A stretch of 64,000 bases of DNA from Craterostigma plantagineum (Eukaryota > Streptophyta > Magnoliopsida > Lamiales > Linderniaceae): assembly GCA_027422505.1 (NCBI GenBank), contig JAPQWV010000677.1:62001-126000 (forward strand). Direction: 5' to 3'. Shown piece after piece: positions 54,220 to 64,000 of the stretch (positions are counted from its first letter, which is position 1; each line of letters opens with the position of its first letter). Position numbers and translations under genes: made by a program. The notes under the pieces are model-generated. The model made no database searches, was not told the DNA's origin, and saw nothing but the letters and a program-made list of their open reading frames with translations.

Positions 54220-57215
54220 GTCACTTCGCAAAGCAGTGCCCTGAAAACATTCCAGGGAATCAGGCAGGAAACCCAGTAAGACCCCCGATGGTGCCAGCAC
54301 GGGTGTACACCATCACGTCCGAGGAAGCAGAGAACAACTCGGAGGTGGTAACAGGTACCCTACCGGTCCATCAAACTCCCACGTGCATTCTAGTAGATTC
54401 CGGGGCGACCCACTCGTTTGCGTCTGTGAAGTATGTGACGAAACTAGGGGTAACGCCTGAGCGAGTAGATTACGAGTATAGCGTAGCAATTCCAAGCGGG
54501 GCACCAACTAGGACTAGTCAAATGTTAAGAAATTGCCCAATCTTAGTCGGTAATAGAGAATTGCCGGTAGACCTGATAGTCATCCCGATGCACGACTACG
54601 AAGTGATCCTCGGGATGGACTGGCTCTCAAAGTACGGAGCAGTGATAGACTGTAACCGTAAAGTAGTTACGTTTAGCTTAGAAGGGGAAGAACCTGTCAC
54701 CTTCAAGGGGACAATGAAGGAGAGAGGCACTCCGAGGATATCAGCCTTAAAAGCTCAGCGATTAGTCAATTCCGGATGCGAGGCATACCTGGTGTTCGCG
54801 CTGAAGGCAGAAGAGAATACCCCCACGAAACTCGAAGACGTACTAGTGATTAAGGATTTCCCAGATGTATTTCCAGAAGAATTGCCGGGATTACCCCCTG
54901 ATAGAGAAATTGAGTTTACGGTTGACCTGGTGCCGGGAGCAGCACCAGTGTCCAAGGCGCCATATCGATTAGTGCCAACCGAATTAAAGGAGTTGAAGGA
55001 ACAAATAAATGAACTCCTACAAAAAGGATTCATTCAGACCAGCTTTTCTCCCTGGGGTGCGCCAGTCCTGTTCGTACGAAAGAAGGATGGCTCGATGAGA
55101 CTGTGTATAGACTATAGGGAGCTTAACAAGTTGACGATCAAGAATAAGTATCCACTACCCCGAATAGACGACCTCTTCGACCAATTACAAGGCGCCACAG
55201 TATTTTCTAAGATCGACTTGAGGTCGGGCTACCATCAACTGAAAATCCGCAAGGAAGATGTTCCCAAAACGGCGTTCAGTACCAGATACGGGCATTTCGA
55301 ATTTCTAGTCATGCCCTTTGGACTGACGAACGCACCGGCGGCCTTCATGGACCTAATGAACCGGGTGTTCGAAGCCTATCTAGACAAGTTTGTAATTGTT
55401 TTCATAGATGACATCCTCATCTACTCCAAGACGAAGGAGGAGCACGAGCAACACCTACGATTAGTACTCGGGGTATTGAGGGAAAAGCAGCTGTACGCCA
55501 AGTTCAAAAAGTGTGAATTCTGGCTGGACCAGGTGGCATTCTTGGGGCACATCGTCTCGGGAGCAGGAATCTCGGTGGACCCGAGCAAAATCGAAGCAAT
55601 TAATTATTGGCCACAGCCGACCAACGTAACGGAAGTACGGAGCTTCCTAGGCTTAGCAGGCTACTACCGGAAGTTTATAAGAGATTTTTCGAAAATTGCC
55701 TCAACATTGACAAAGTTGACCCGAAAGAATACTCCTTTTCAATGGAGCGAAGAATGTGAACGGAGCTTCCAAGAACTGAAGAAGCGGCTTACTACAGCCC
55801 CAGTGTTAACGATACCCACGGGAACAGGAGGGTTCTCTGTGTATAGCGACGCCTCGAAGAACGGGTTAGGATGCGTACTGATGCAGAACGGTAACGTGGT
55901 GGCTTACGCCTCACGACAACTAAAGGAGTACGAAAAAGAACTACCCTACACACGACTTGGAGCTTGCTGCTGTAGTCTTTGCTCTCAAGATTTGGAGGCA
56001 CTACTTGTATGGAGAAAGATGCGAAATTTACACCGATCACAAGAGTTTAAGTATTTCTTCACCCAGAAGGAACTCAATATGAGGCAGAGAAGATGGCTAA
56101 AGCTAGTGAAAGACTACGATTGTGTGATCAACTACCACCTAGGAAAGGCAAACGTGGTAGCTGATGCTCTAAGCCGGAAATCAGTAAGCGCGGAACTTCA
56201 ACGGCTCGACGTGGAGATCGTACCATTGGGAGAAGTCGAGGTAAAATTAGCAACCCTGACTCTGCAACCAACGCTATTGGAGCAGATCAAAATGGCACAG
56301 GAAAACGACGAGTTTTACCTGAAAACTAAGGAAGCGCAAACCGAACAGTTAACGACGGACTTCGTGTTTCGGGACGGCACAAGCCTGTATTACAAGAGTC
56401 GATTATACGTACCGAACAATATAGACCTCCGCAGAGCTATAATGATGGAAGCACATACTACATCATATTCGGTACACCCAGGAGCTACGAAGCTTTATAG
56501 GGATCTAAGGACTAACTACTGGTGGCCGGGAATGAAAAAGGACGTAGCAACGTTCGTGAGCCAATGCCTCACCTGCCAGCAAATTAAGGCGGAACATCAG
56601 CGGCCGGCTGGGATGCTGCAACCTCTACCCTTTCCAGAGTGGAAGTGGGACAATATAACGATGGATTTCGTGAGCGGATTGCCGAGGAACGCGAAAGGAC
56701 ACGATGCAATTTGGGTAATTGTAGATCGGCTGACGAAATCTGCCCATTTTCTGCCGATAAGTACTACGTTTACCATGGAGCGGTATGCAGAATTGTACAT
56801 CCAAGAGATAGTAAGACCTCATGGGACACCCTTAACGATAGTTTCAGACCGCGATTCACGGTTTCTATCTAAATTCTGGACGAGTTTACAAAAGGCCATG
56901 GGGACGAAATTGACATTCAGCACCGCATATCATCCGCAAACGGACGGTCAATCCGAGCGGACGATCCAGACGCTGGAAGATATGTTACGAGCCTGTGTAC
57001 TTGATTTCAAAGGCAACTGGAGCAAGTACCTTCCACTTGTAGAATTCTCGTACAACAATAGCTACCAAGCTACAATTGGAATGGCTCCGTATGAAGCCTT
57101 GTACGGACGGAAGTGCAGGTCCCCAGTGCATTGGGATGAAGTCGGTGGACATGATACGGGAAATGACGGAAATTATCACGATGATCCGAGAAAGAATGCG
57201 CACGGCGCAGAGTAG
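54198..57215 (+). CDS. Tekay pol: protease, RT, RNase H, integrase
   Basis: 1005 codons in the frame as sequenced; the ATG at 54198 is not a natural start, as the frame continues gag. Protease: [13 protein letters not shown] (Asp near residue 67). RT: about 240-440, with [23 protein letters not shown] and the catalytic FIDD at 402-405. RNase H: starts [12 protein letters not shown] (about 549), but residues about 585-617 (55950-56050) are out of frame between two compensating indels, destroying its centre. Integrase: HHCC finger about 745-800 (ending QCLTCQQIK), then a DDE core with [21 protein letters not shown] and [19 protein letters not shown]. The frame is lost again at about 57145, so the last ~23 residues are spurious. 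Confidence 0.93.
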   Translation: MLQMWKIGHFAKQCPENIPGNQAGNPVRPPMVPARVYTITSEEAENNSEVVTGTLPVHQTPTCILVDSGATHSFASVKYVTKLGVTPERVDYEYSVAIPSGAPTRTSQMLRNCPILVGNRELPVDLIVIPMHDYEVILGMDWLSKYGAVIDCNRKVVTFSLEGEEPVTFKGTMKERGTPRISALKAQRLVNSGCEAYLVFALKAEENTPTKLEDVLVIKDFPDVFPEELPGLPPDREIEFTVDLVPGAAPVSKAPYRLVPTELKELKEQINELLQKGFIQTSFSPWGAPVLFVRKKDGSMRLCIDYRELNKLTIKNKYPLPRIDDLFDQLQGATVFSKIDLRSGYHQLKIRKEDVPKTAFSTRYGHFEFLVMPFGLTNAPAAFMDLMNRVFEAYLDKFVIVFIDDILIYSKTKEEHEQHLRLVLGVLREKQLYAKFKKCEFWLDQVAFLGHIVSGAGISVDPSKIEAINYWPQPTNVTEVRSFLGLAGYYRKFIRDFSKIASTLTKLTRKNTPFQWSEECERSFQELKKRLTTAPVLTIPTGTGGFSVYSDASKNGLGCVLMQNGNVVAYASRQLKEYEKELPYTRLGACCCSLCSQDLEALLVWRKMRNLHRSQEFKYFFTQKELNMRQRRWLKLVKDYDCVINYHLGKANVVADALSRKSVSAELQRLDVEIVPLGEVEVKLATLTLQPTLLEQIKMAQENDEFYLKTKEAQTEQLTTDFVFRDGTSLYYKSRLYVPNNIDLRRAIMMEAHTTSYSVHPGATKLYRDLRTNYWWPGMKKDVATFVSQCLTCQQIKAEHQRPAGMLQPLPFPEWKWDNITMDFVSGLPRNAKGHDAIWVIVDRLTKSAHFLPISTTFTMERYAELYIQEIVRPHGTPLTIVSDRDSRFLSKFWTSLQKAMGTKLTFSTAYHPQTDGQSERTIQTLEDMLRACVLDFKGNWSKYLPLVEFSYNNSYQATIGMAPYEALYGRKCRSPVHWDEVGGHDTGNDGNYHDDPRKNAHGAE

Positions 57216-57692
57216 ACAGAAAAGTTATGCGGATCGGAGACGTAGACCGCTAGAATTTGAAGTGAATGATTGGGTCTTTGTGAAAGTATCACCAATGAAA
57301 GGAGTCAAAAGGTTCGGAAAGAAGGGAAAACTAAGCCCGAGATACATCGGTCCCTTCAAGATAATAAGAGAGTTGGTGAAGTGGCTTACCAACTAGAACT
57401 ACCAGCATCGTTATCGCAAGTACACGATGTATTCCATGTTTCCACGTTGCGAAAATATATCGCTGACCCAAGCCACATGTTGATAAACGACTCGCTGTAT
57501 CAACACCTGAAACCAGACCTGAGTTATGAGGAAATTCCCGTGGAAATATTGATGCATGAGACGAAGAGGCTTAGGAACAAAGAGATTCCTCTAGTAAAAG
57601 TTCTGTGGCGGAATCAGTCAGTAGAGGAAGCCACATGGGAACGCGAGGATGAGATGAAAATCCGCTATCCTGAATTGTTCCGAACGGGCTGA
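57142..57692 (+). pseudogene. Integrase C-terminus and chromodomain, frameshifted
   Basis: One frame (to 57396) carries SYADRRRRPLEFEVNDWVF and FGKKGKLSPRYIGPFKI, the integrase C-terminal domain. After another shift near 57370, the frame to 57692 carries VAYQLELPASLSQVHDVFHV and then a chromodomain-like end (RLRNKEIPLVKVLWR, EEATWEREDEMKIRYPELF). This ending is diagnostic of Tekay/Del chromoviruses. The chromodomain is thought to steer integration to heterochromatin. Confidence 0.9.
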
Positions 57693-57714
57693 TTTCGGGG
57701 GCGAAATCCTCCTT

Positions 57715-57727
57715 AAGGGGGGGAGGA
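57715..57727 (+). other. Polypurine tract
   Basis: AAGGGGGGGAGGA immediately before the 3' LTR start at 57728. Confidence 0.93.
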
Positions 57728-60700
57728 TGTAGCACCCGAGTCCTCGTAAGCACATTAGGGCCAATAAATTTGCATAAAATGTAGAATGCAATTACATGCT
57801 TTTCGTGTGTTACCATCGTGCTTATGTGACTTACTTGAAATTTGTGTGGAAATTACGTGCTTAGGCGATTTCTTGAATTTAGTGCAATTAATTCGTACCA
57901 AGTGACCCCTGATTTATTTAGGAATTTTCGAAAATTGGACAAGGAAATTAGATCAGAAAATTGGACTATAGTTACTAATGGGCTATAATTAAATCCAAAC
58001 TTAGGCCCAAATAAGACCTCAAACTTGGGCCCAATATCCTTAGAAATGAAGTTTAGCAAACAAGATCCCTAAATGAGGGAGAACCCACGTCAACCTAAAA
58101 CCCCCACCATACCTACCTATATCAAGATATTTATCTAAAACCTTTATAGTGACAAACCCATTTGCAAGAAAGCCATCGAACTTTGAGAGAAAGAAGAAAG
58201 AAGGGAGAGATCGAGGCTTAGAGCTTGAAGAGGTACGAAAATTCACCAAGTCATTTACGATTCAAGCTCGTGATTTATGTTTATTAGCTTGCAAGATAAG
58301 TTATTAGTTCGAAGTTTGCAAGCTTCCTTACCTTAGAGTGGCGTCATTAATTTATATAAACATGTTTAGGGGTTATTAAACACGGAATATGATTTTAGGA
58401 TTTGAATCCTTACTTAGCTCGAATTTTAGGGTCTATTACTTTAACATGAGACGATCTTGAGTAGGTTTTAGGCGTGTTGGTAAAGAAAGCCTTAGGTTAT
58501 ATGAATTCGGGGTGAAGAAGATGATAAAATGTCGAGTGGAATTGAGTACAAAATGTCGAGTTCAACAATCGATATAAATGTCGAAACGAATGTCAATTGG
58601 ATAAAATGTCGAGATGTCTAATGATAGATATCGAAACCCAAAATGTCGAAGTATTAAGGGAAAGATGTCGAGACCCATGTGAGTTCCATGTCGACATTTC
58701 TAACCATAAATGTCGAAATCATGTTAGGATGAATGTCGAATGATTAGACTAGATGTCGAACTAGAAGACAATGTCGAGTGACAAATATAATCCCGAGCCA
58801 ATGTCGGTGTTAAAATCAAGATCATAATGTCGAGTCCTTCTATAAGGATAGAATGTCGATTGAAATGTCGGGATGTAGTAAATGCCGAGATTTAGTATTC
58901 GAATGAATAGAATGTCGAGATGAAAAGGAATAAAAATGTCGAGGTAAATGTCGATATTAAAGTCGAGATCAATATCGAGCGAAATGTCGGGTTGAACACC
59001 AAATGTCGAGAACCAATAAAAAGAATATCGAGACATAATGTCGAGTGAAAATGTCGAGACTCATGTTGAGTCATGTCGACATTTTCTAGTTCAAAGGTCG
59101 AAATAAAATGTCGAATAACATGTCGAGACTTATGATGAGTTCATGTCGACATTTTTAGTTCAAAATGTCGAGATGCAAGGTAAAATGTCGAAGCCATGAA
59201 AATGTCGAACTAGAAGGAGATGTCGAGAACCATGAAAATGTCGAGATAGTTGAAAATGTCGAATCCTTACACATACAAATGTCGAGATTTACGTGAAAAT
59301 TCATATCGACATTCCTATTTAAAATGACGAAATAAAATGTCGAGCCTCAGCTAATATCGAGATCCACCTAATAACACAAATCGAAATCTATCTTGAAAGA
59401 ATATATATTGAAATCTCTGCCAAAATCAAGTTGAAATTCCACGCATGTAAAGTCGGGCGAAACCAAATAAAATCAAGCGACTTTCGCCGAGCCTTCACAA
59501 AAGAAATTTAAATTCTCTAACTTAGAAATTCACTAAAGGCCGAGAACTTTACTTAAATATAATACGATATAGAAATCGACTGACTTGGGAAATTTAATGA
59601 GACAAATCGAGAAATGCGAGGTCTAGGAATTTATACAAAGTCTAAATAACTAAACATGACGAAAATTATTGTTTCGACGAATTATCCAAGGAAAGCAAGC
59701 GTACTAACATCATAACCCTTTTATTCTAAAAGGTCGTACGTTAGGAGCTAACGGGGAAATATTAATTACGCTCGGACGACAGGTAAGTAGAAATCCACTA
59801 CGACACACAACTTATTTTACGTGCCTAAATTGCGTGATTACGTGCCTACGTGGTTTCATGAATTTCGTAAATTGATTGAAGTATTTAAATGTGGTAAGTC
59901 TATGTTGCATATACCTGCATCTGCATATGCATACTCACGTGCACGCACGAACTCGTGAGGGAGAGTCGTGGGGTTGAGTGTGCGTACTATTATGTCGCTT
60001 GTATGCGACGAAGACCCGCCGATATAGGCCGGTGTGTCGACTCGTAGTTGAGTCATGGACGACTTCTATGGCACCCTATATGGCGTACGGCGCCGATTCT
60101 TATTGAGGCAGGAGGAGCGACCCAGGAAGGAGCGACCTAGCTATGCTAGCGTAGGCTAACTGGCGTAGGCAACTGCCCTATTTGCGGAAGGAGCGACCTG
60201 GAAGGAGCGACCTAGGGGAATCCTAGCGTAGGCTACCAGCGTGGGCTACCGTATGACAGAGGGGACGACCTGGGAGGGTGCGACCTAGGGAGACCTAGCG
60301 TAGGCTACCCAGCGTGGGTCGCTGTCACGATCCTATTGAGGACATTTGAGCTCTTAGTGGTGCATAGTAAGTGCGTCGCGGGCCCCGAGTGACATTAGTC
60401 TGAGTACATTGATACGAGTGTTATATGCATCGGCGCGGATTGCCTTTGCGAGTGTTTATTGCATCGACGCGGATTGTCGTTGCGGGGGAGTGTCACATGC
60501 ATACATGCATGATTTCTGCTTACTGAGCCTCGGTGGCTCATTCCTTATGTTGTGTGTTGTAGGCACCGACGACCACGTATGTGATCGTGTTGAAAGACAA
60601 GGCCGACCTTTTGAAGCTTCGTGCTGCTTTTGGGGATGGACGTGTGTGTGTGGATGACGACCTGTGAGGCCGGGCGCATAGGAGCTTTTGCTGTGCCGAC

Positions 60701-60899
60701 ACACCTTCGCCGTTGTAGTTAGACCATGTCTAGAACCTGATGTTCGACATGCATTCTTTTGTCTTGTATAGAACGATGCTCCATTCCATAAATGAAAAAT
60801 GAAAAATTTGTACGCGTTTTCGGTGCACTTCTTTAATTACAAACTCGCTAGGCACATAGAATGCGCTAGAATAGGCGGTTAGGAAGTCGGGTCGTCACA
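57728..60899 (+). repeat. 3' LTR of the nested Tekay element (3172 bp)
   Basis: Matches 49898-53081 over its length with the same ATGTCGA cluster (58527-59345) and GC-rich minisatellite (60110-60325). Differences are mainly one-base indels in homopolymers, plus a loss of GTCTGATAA-like bases near 59898. Confidence 0.92.
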
Positions 60900-61960
60900 G
60901 CCGCGTCTAGTCCTCGTTTTCTCACAGGCTCATAACTAGTTTGGGGTTGCCCGTTCGCGATGGTTGCTTGCTTACTGCGAATCAACAAAGTCTTCTACAT
61001 CATTGACGTAAAATTTAGGGCAATGTCACTTCAACTCTTTCTTTTCTTTTAATTTATACATTGAGGACAATGTGCTATTTAGTTTGGGGGTGGGATGTGA
61101 ACATGCTAGATTTAATATGCTCACATACTTTGGTATCGATATGTTTCGGTCTTTTTAGTGGGTATAACTGATGAAGGTTGCGATTTGAACGTCATCTGTG
61201 GAATCTCCAAATGATGAAAATTTTTAAATTTACCGTGTCGTGATATGATTCGATGAATTGAGTGAGATAGTCTTACATGTTGCATTGTCGTGATATTAAC
61301 ATGATTATTTGGCTATATTGACTGCTTTAGGAGAGTATTACGTATCATGAAGCACAAACCCAGTTATATATGTGAGTTCTTGAGCCTTCAGAAAATTAAG
61401 AACAACTCATCATGCTCGGTGTTTATTCTTGTGTGACACGCATGGACTGAATATTTTCGAACTTGCTCTGTTATGCATGTCAATGGTTATTATGTGGATT
61501 TTTTATGTGCGAAAATAATAAGTGCACTAGGATTGAGTCATTGGCCTGAATATTTCCGTACCTTGCATACTTATCACTTAGTGAGCCCCTATGAGCCTTA
61601 TTTGACTTATTTATTGACTTGGAGCCCAGATATATAGCCAAATTGCCTCAAGTTAGCCTATACGATCCGTATCAACGTGTTAATTTATCGATATCATGAC
61701 AAGTGACTTGTTGGTTGAGAAGGAGCTAATCGTCGATGCATATTAGTTATGAACTCGTCCTATGAATATATCTCTCGTCGTAATATTGCAGCGGACTAGA
61801 AATCTCTCCCTTCGATAAGACGTACAAAAGAAAAAGATAAGAGGGGCTGGTTCGGAAAAAAAAGCAAAAAAAAAAGGAGAAAAGAAAAAATAAAAAAAAA
61901 GAAGAAGAAAGAAAAAGTAGTGGCGAACAAAAAAAATGAAGCGGGCAAGAAGAGCTAGAA
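60900..61960 (+). repeat. Tandem duplication copy 2, right part (Athila 3' region)
   Basis: Resumes the sequence interrupted at 49897 and matches 34145-35203, including ATTGAGGACAATG and the TTTGGGGGTGGGA tract (61083-61095). The A-rich stretch (61855-61925) gives spurious minus-strand frames. Confidence 0.85.
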
Positions 61961-62513
61961 AAGGAAAAGGACGAGACGAGTGAAAATAGACGACGTTCGA
62001 AGAGCAAAATAAGTGGTTAGAAGAGCGATTCCATGAGTTACACGTTTGATACTTTTAGCCCACTTTCCCATTTGATACACCTTTCAAAACCCAAGCCCCA
62101 TTACAACCTTGATGAAAGACCCTTTCATTCGTGCATGACTTCTATTATGTGACTATGATGTGATATATTTGCAACCATAGAGTAATATCTTTTCATGCCG
62201 TGAATTGAGCGTCTTTATACAGATCCCTTTGAAAACACCCGAGCGACTTGAGCGATCCTTGTGAGAGTTGTGGATTGATGCGTTGTATGATTCTGAAAAT
62301 GTCTTTTATGCCACGATGAGATTGTGACTTATTACCCCATGCTCCATGTTTTGATTAGATCGTTCATTAGTTGATGATATCTCAACTTTGTACGCAGTTA
62401 CATTTTCTGAGATGAAACAGGAGAATTTCATTTACTGATGTTTTATAATCCTAACTTGATTTAGTTTTATTTTGCTTTTATGATCGAGGACGATCGAAGC
62501 TAGTTTGGGGATT
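61961..62513 (+). mobile_element. Athila 3' region beyond the duplication, with PPT
   Basis: Present only here, because copy 1 is cut before it. No env-like frame is readable. It ends with GCTAGTTTGGGGAT (62500-62513), a purine tract in the position expected before an Athila LTR. Confidence 0.6.
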
Positions 62514-64000
62514 GTTGATGACTTAGGATTTTACATCATTTTTATACCCATTAAAAGTGCATTTTCGATTGTTATATATTCGAAATGTCTTCGAATATCT
62601 TATGTTTACATTGCATATCTTATTTCATAGATATCGAGGTAAAATGGAGCTAAAATCAACGGGTATGGAAAGAAGCCGACAAAACAACACGCACATGAAA
62701 TCATCTCACGATGTCACAATTAAGCAGCCTAGTTCATGGGAGTATTTTATCTTGAGAATCAAGCAGACATCAAGCAAGCATGTGAACCATATAAAGAAGG
62801 AACGTATGCTTGGCCTATTAGCACTTTGGGGGCCTTTTGTAAATTTCGAAAGTGCATGGTGCAGACATGCAATTTTGCCAATTGATTCTAATTTGGAAAG
62901 CCCATTGACGTGGTAAACGAGATGAGGAAGGTGGAGATTTGATTTTAAAATCCAAAAAAAAGGAGATTTAATGGGGAAAAAGGAAGATACAAATCTTTTT
63001 GTTTCTATTTAAACTGCCGAAGCAGCAAACGGAGGGGGGGGGCTTGGCGACTGAACAAAAAAAAAAAAAGAGCCGAGAGCTGAAATAAAAAGAGCATAGA
63101 CCGACGACTGAAAATAGAGAGGCGAACGACGGCCAAGAGCGAGATAAGCGAGCACCGAAAAGGGGCGAATTTCTTACCTTTCAATATTTCGTTTTCGACA
63201 ATGTTTTCTTTTGATTCGTTGTCGTTTTCGTATATTAATATGATAGACTAATTTCTTTTGTGATTGAGGCCGTGTTAGGCCGGATTATGACTACGTATTA
63301 ATGCTATTATTATCTTATTTAATAATATAATTTATGTATTCTTTGTTTGCGCTTCATATGCGTACGTGTGATTGACCTCCTTGCGTATGATTATTGATTG
63401 GTTTATGAGATGGACTAAGTGATTAAACCGATTAGAACAAAGCATTGAATACCACTACGTAAAACCGACCAGAGATGGGCGGTTTCGTATGTGTGGTTTC
63501 CGAGACCTTAGGCGCCGAAAGCGTCTAAACTCAGGGAATTTCACGAAGATCGAATGCACGTATAGGAACTACAGTCATATAGACATATAGTTGATTGGTT
63601 CTCTATTTACGTAGGGTTGCTAGTTACGTGAATAACGGGTAGCACATATATTAGGAAATTCCACCTTGACTTGATTCATGTTGATTAGATAGATGATATT
63701 GCATGAAGACGTAGGAATATTTCGTGCCGAGCATGTGTCTTTATCATGTTCGTCGTCAACTGTTCTATCCTCATCTGCTTTATTTGCGTTTATTTGATTA
63801 TTTGCGTCTTTTATCTCATTTACCAAATCATCAAAACTATCCGTTAGTTTAAATTAGAATTATGAATATTTCTTAGAATTAATCGAGCTGTCTTCGTGGA
63901 GCGATACTCGGACTTCGTCCGTTTTACTACTTCCACGACCTAGTACACTTGCTAGTATTTGAGCGTGTCATGTTTGCGAGACTCAGCGAGAGCAGAAGGG
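62514..64000 (+). mobile_element. Athila-type 3' LTR, runs off the window
   Basis: Starts TGTTGATGACTTAGG, followed by TTTACATCATTTTTATACCC and TTAAAAGTGCATTTTCG, the usual beginning of Athila LTRs. A TATA-like CTATTTAAA lies near 63006. The closing part (63890-63985: GTGGAGCGATACTCGGACTT, ACGACCTAGTACACTTGCTAG) resembles the R/U5 end of this group. The exact start could be 62514 or 62517. The 119-codon frame at 62557-62916 is not thought to be a gene. Confidence 0.7.

Larger units (their letters stand above)
49898..60899 (+). mobile_element. Nested Tekay (Del) chromovirus, 11.0 kb, complete structure
   Basis: LTR 49898-53081, PBS 53084-53095, gag, PR-RT-RH-INT-chromodomain, PPT 57715-57727, LTR 57728-60899. 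It is inserted in the Athila remnant of copy 2. Copy 1 shows the empty site (GGTGCCGTCTAGTC at 34145). Flanks GCCGT (49893-49897) and GCCGC (60900-60904) are a 5-bp target duplication with one change. LTR differences are few and mostly single-base homopolymer indels, so insertion is recent. Gag-pol carries at least five frame disruptions, so it is not autonomous as sequenced. Confidence 0.93.

Noticed and set aside
53815..54300. 161-codon minus-strand frame
   Set aside because: Antisense of gag; the sense frame has clear capsid and zinc-knuckle motifs.
62557..62916. 119-codon plus-strand frame
   Set aside because: Lies in the first part of the Athila LTR, with no similarity I recognise.
1..64000. 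Host protein-coding genes, tRNA or rRNA genes
   Set aside because: None with convincing support. The only tRNA-like sequence is the SINE head at 16888-16948.

Overview
Plant nuclear DNA, almost certainly a flowering plant and probably a eudicot (inference). I found no convincing host gene. What I can read is transposable elements, many nested in one another. The plant assignment rests on Ty3/gypsy Tekay (Del) and Athila-type retrotransposons, Ty1/copia Angela/Tork-like and SIRE/Maximus-like pol fragments, initiator-Met tRNA primer sites (TGGTATCAGAGC), a Cassandra-like TRIM with a 5S rRNA-derived segment, a hAT transposase relic, an L1-type LINE tail, a tRNA-derived SINE and a Tourist-like MITE.

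Layout. 1-321 is the tail of a Tekay-type LTR. 322-2626 is an inverted, diverged copy of non-coding sequence that recurs at 26960-28890 and 42700-44640. 2627-8697 is a minus-strand Angela/Tork-like copia (LTR, RNase H, RT, integrase tail) split by a solo gypsy LTR at 5965-8330. 8698-14989 is a Cassandra-like array: eleven minus-strand LTRs sharing short internal domains, period about 539 bp, flanked on both sides by plus-strand Cassandra LTR sequence. The right flanking LTR runs, exactly at the primer-binding site, into the leader and gag of a Tekay gypsy (14990-16458) whose other end is an unrelated 2.9 kb gypsy LTR (16459-19391). That LTR holds a SINE, a TAA microsatellite, a Tourist-like MITE and a 70-bp minisatellite.

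19402-35205 and 35211-61960 are two copies of one ~15.75 kb segment in direct tandem. Each carries, in order: a LINE tail, a gypsy LTR fragment, a copia 5' LTR with PBS, a hAT pseudogene cut by a copia LTR, a large minus-strand accessory reading frame that ends on that LTR, a motif-rich non-coding region, copia RNase H-RT-integrase (minus), a second copia-type LTR, and the protease part of an Athila gypsy (plus). In copy 2 the Athila remnant is interrupted at 49898-60899 by a young, complete-looking 11.0 kb Tekay chromovirus with 3.2 kb LTRs. Its gag-pol carries several single-base frameshifts. The Athila element then continues to its 3' LTR, which starts near 62514 and reaches the window end.

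Most striking: (i) the Cassandra-like tandem array with inverted ends; (ii) the Cassandra/gypsy chimera joined at the PBS; (iii) several unrelated long LTR-type sequences that each carry a private cluster of a short, often palindromic TCG/CGA-core motif (ATGTCGA, AAATCGGGCGATTT, CGATCG); (iv) a conserved accessory reading frame whose stop codon lies inside the LTR; (v) the 15.75 kb tandem duplication, which may be real or a retained second haplotype. No intact autonomous element is visible as sequenced.
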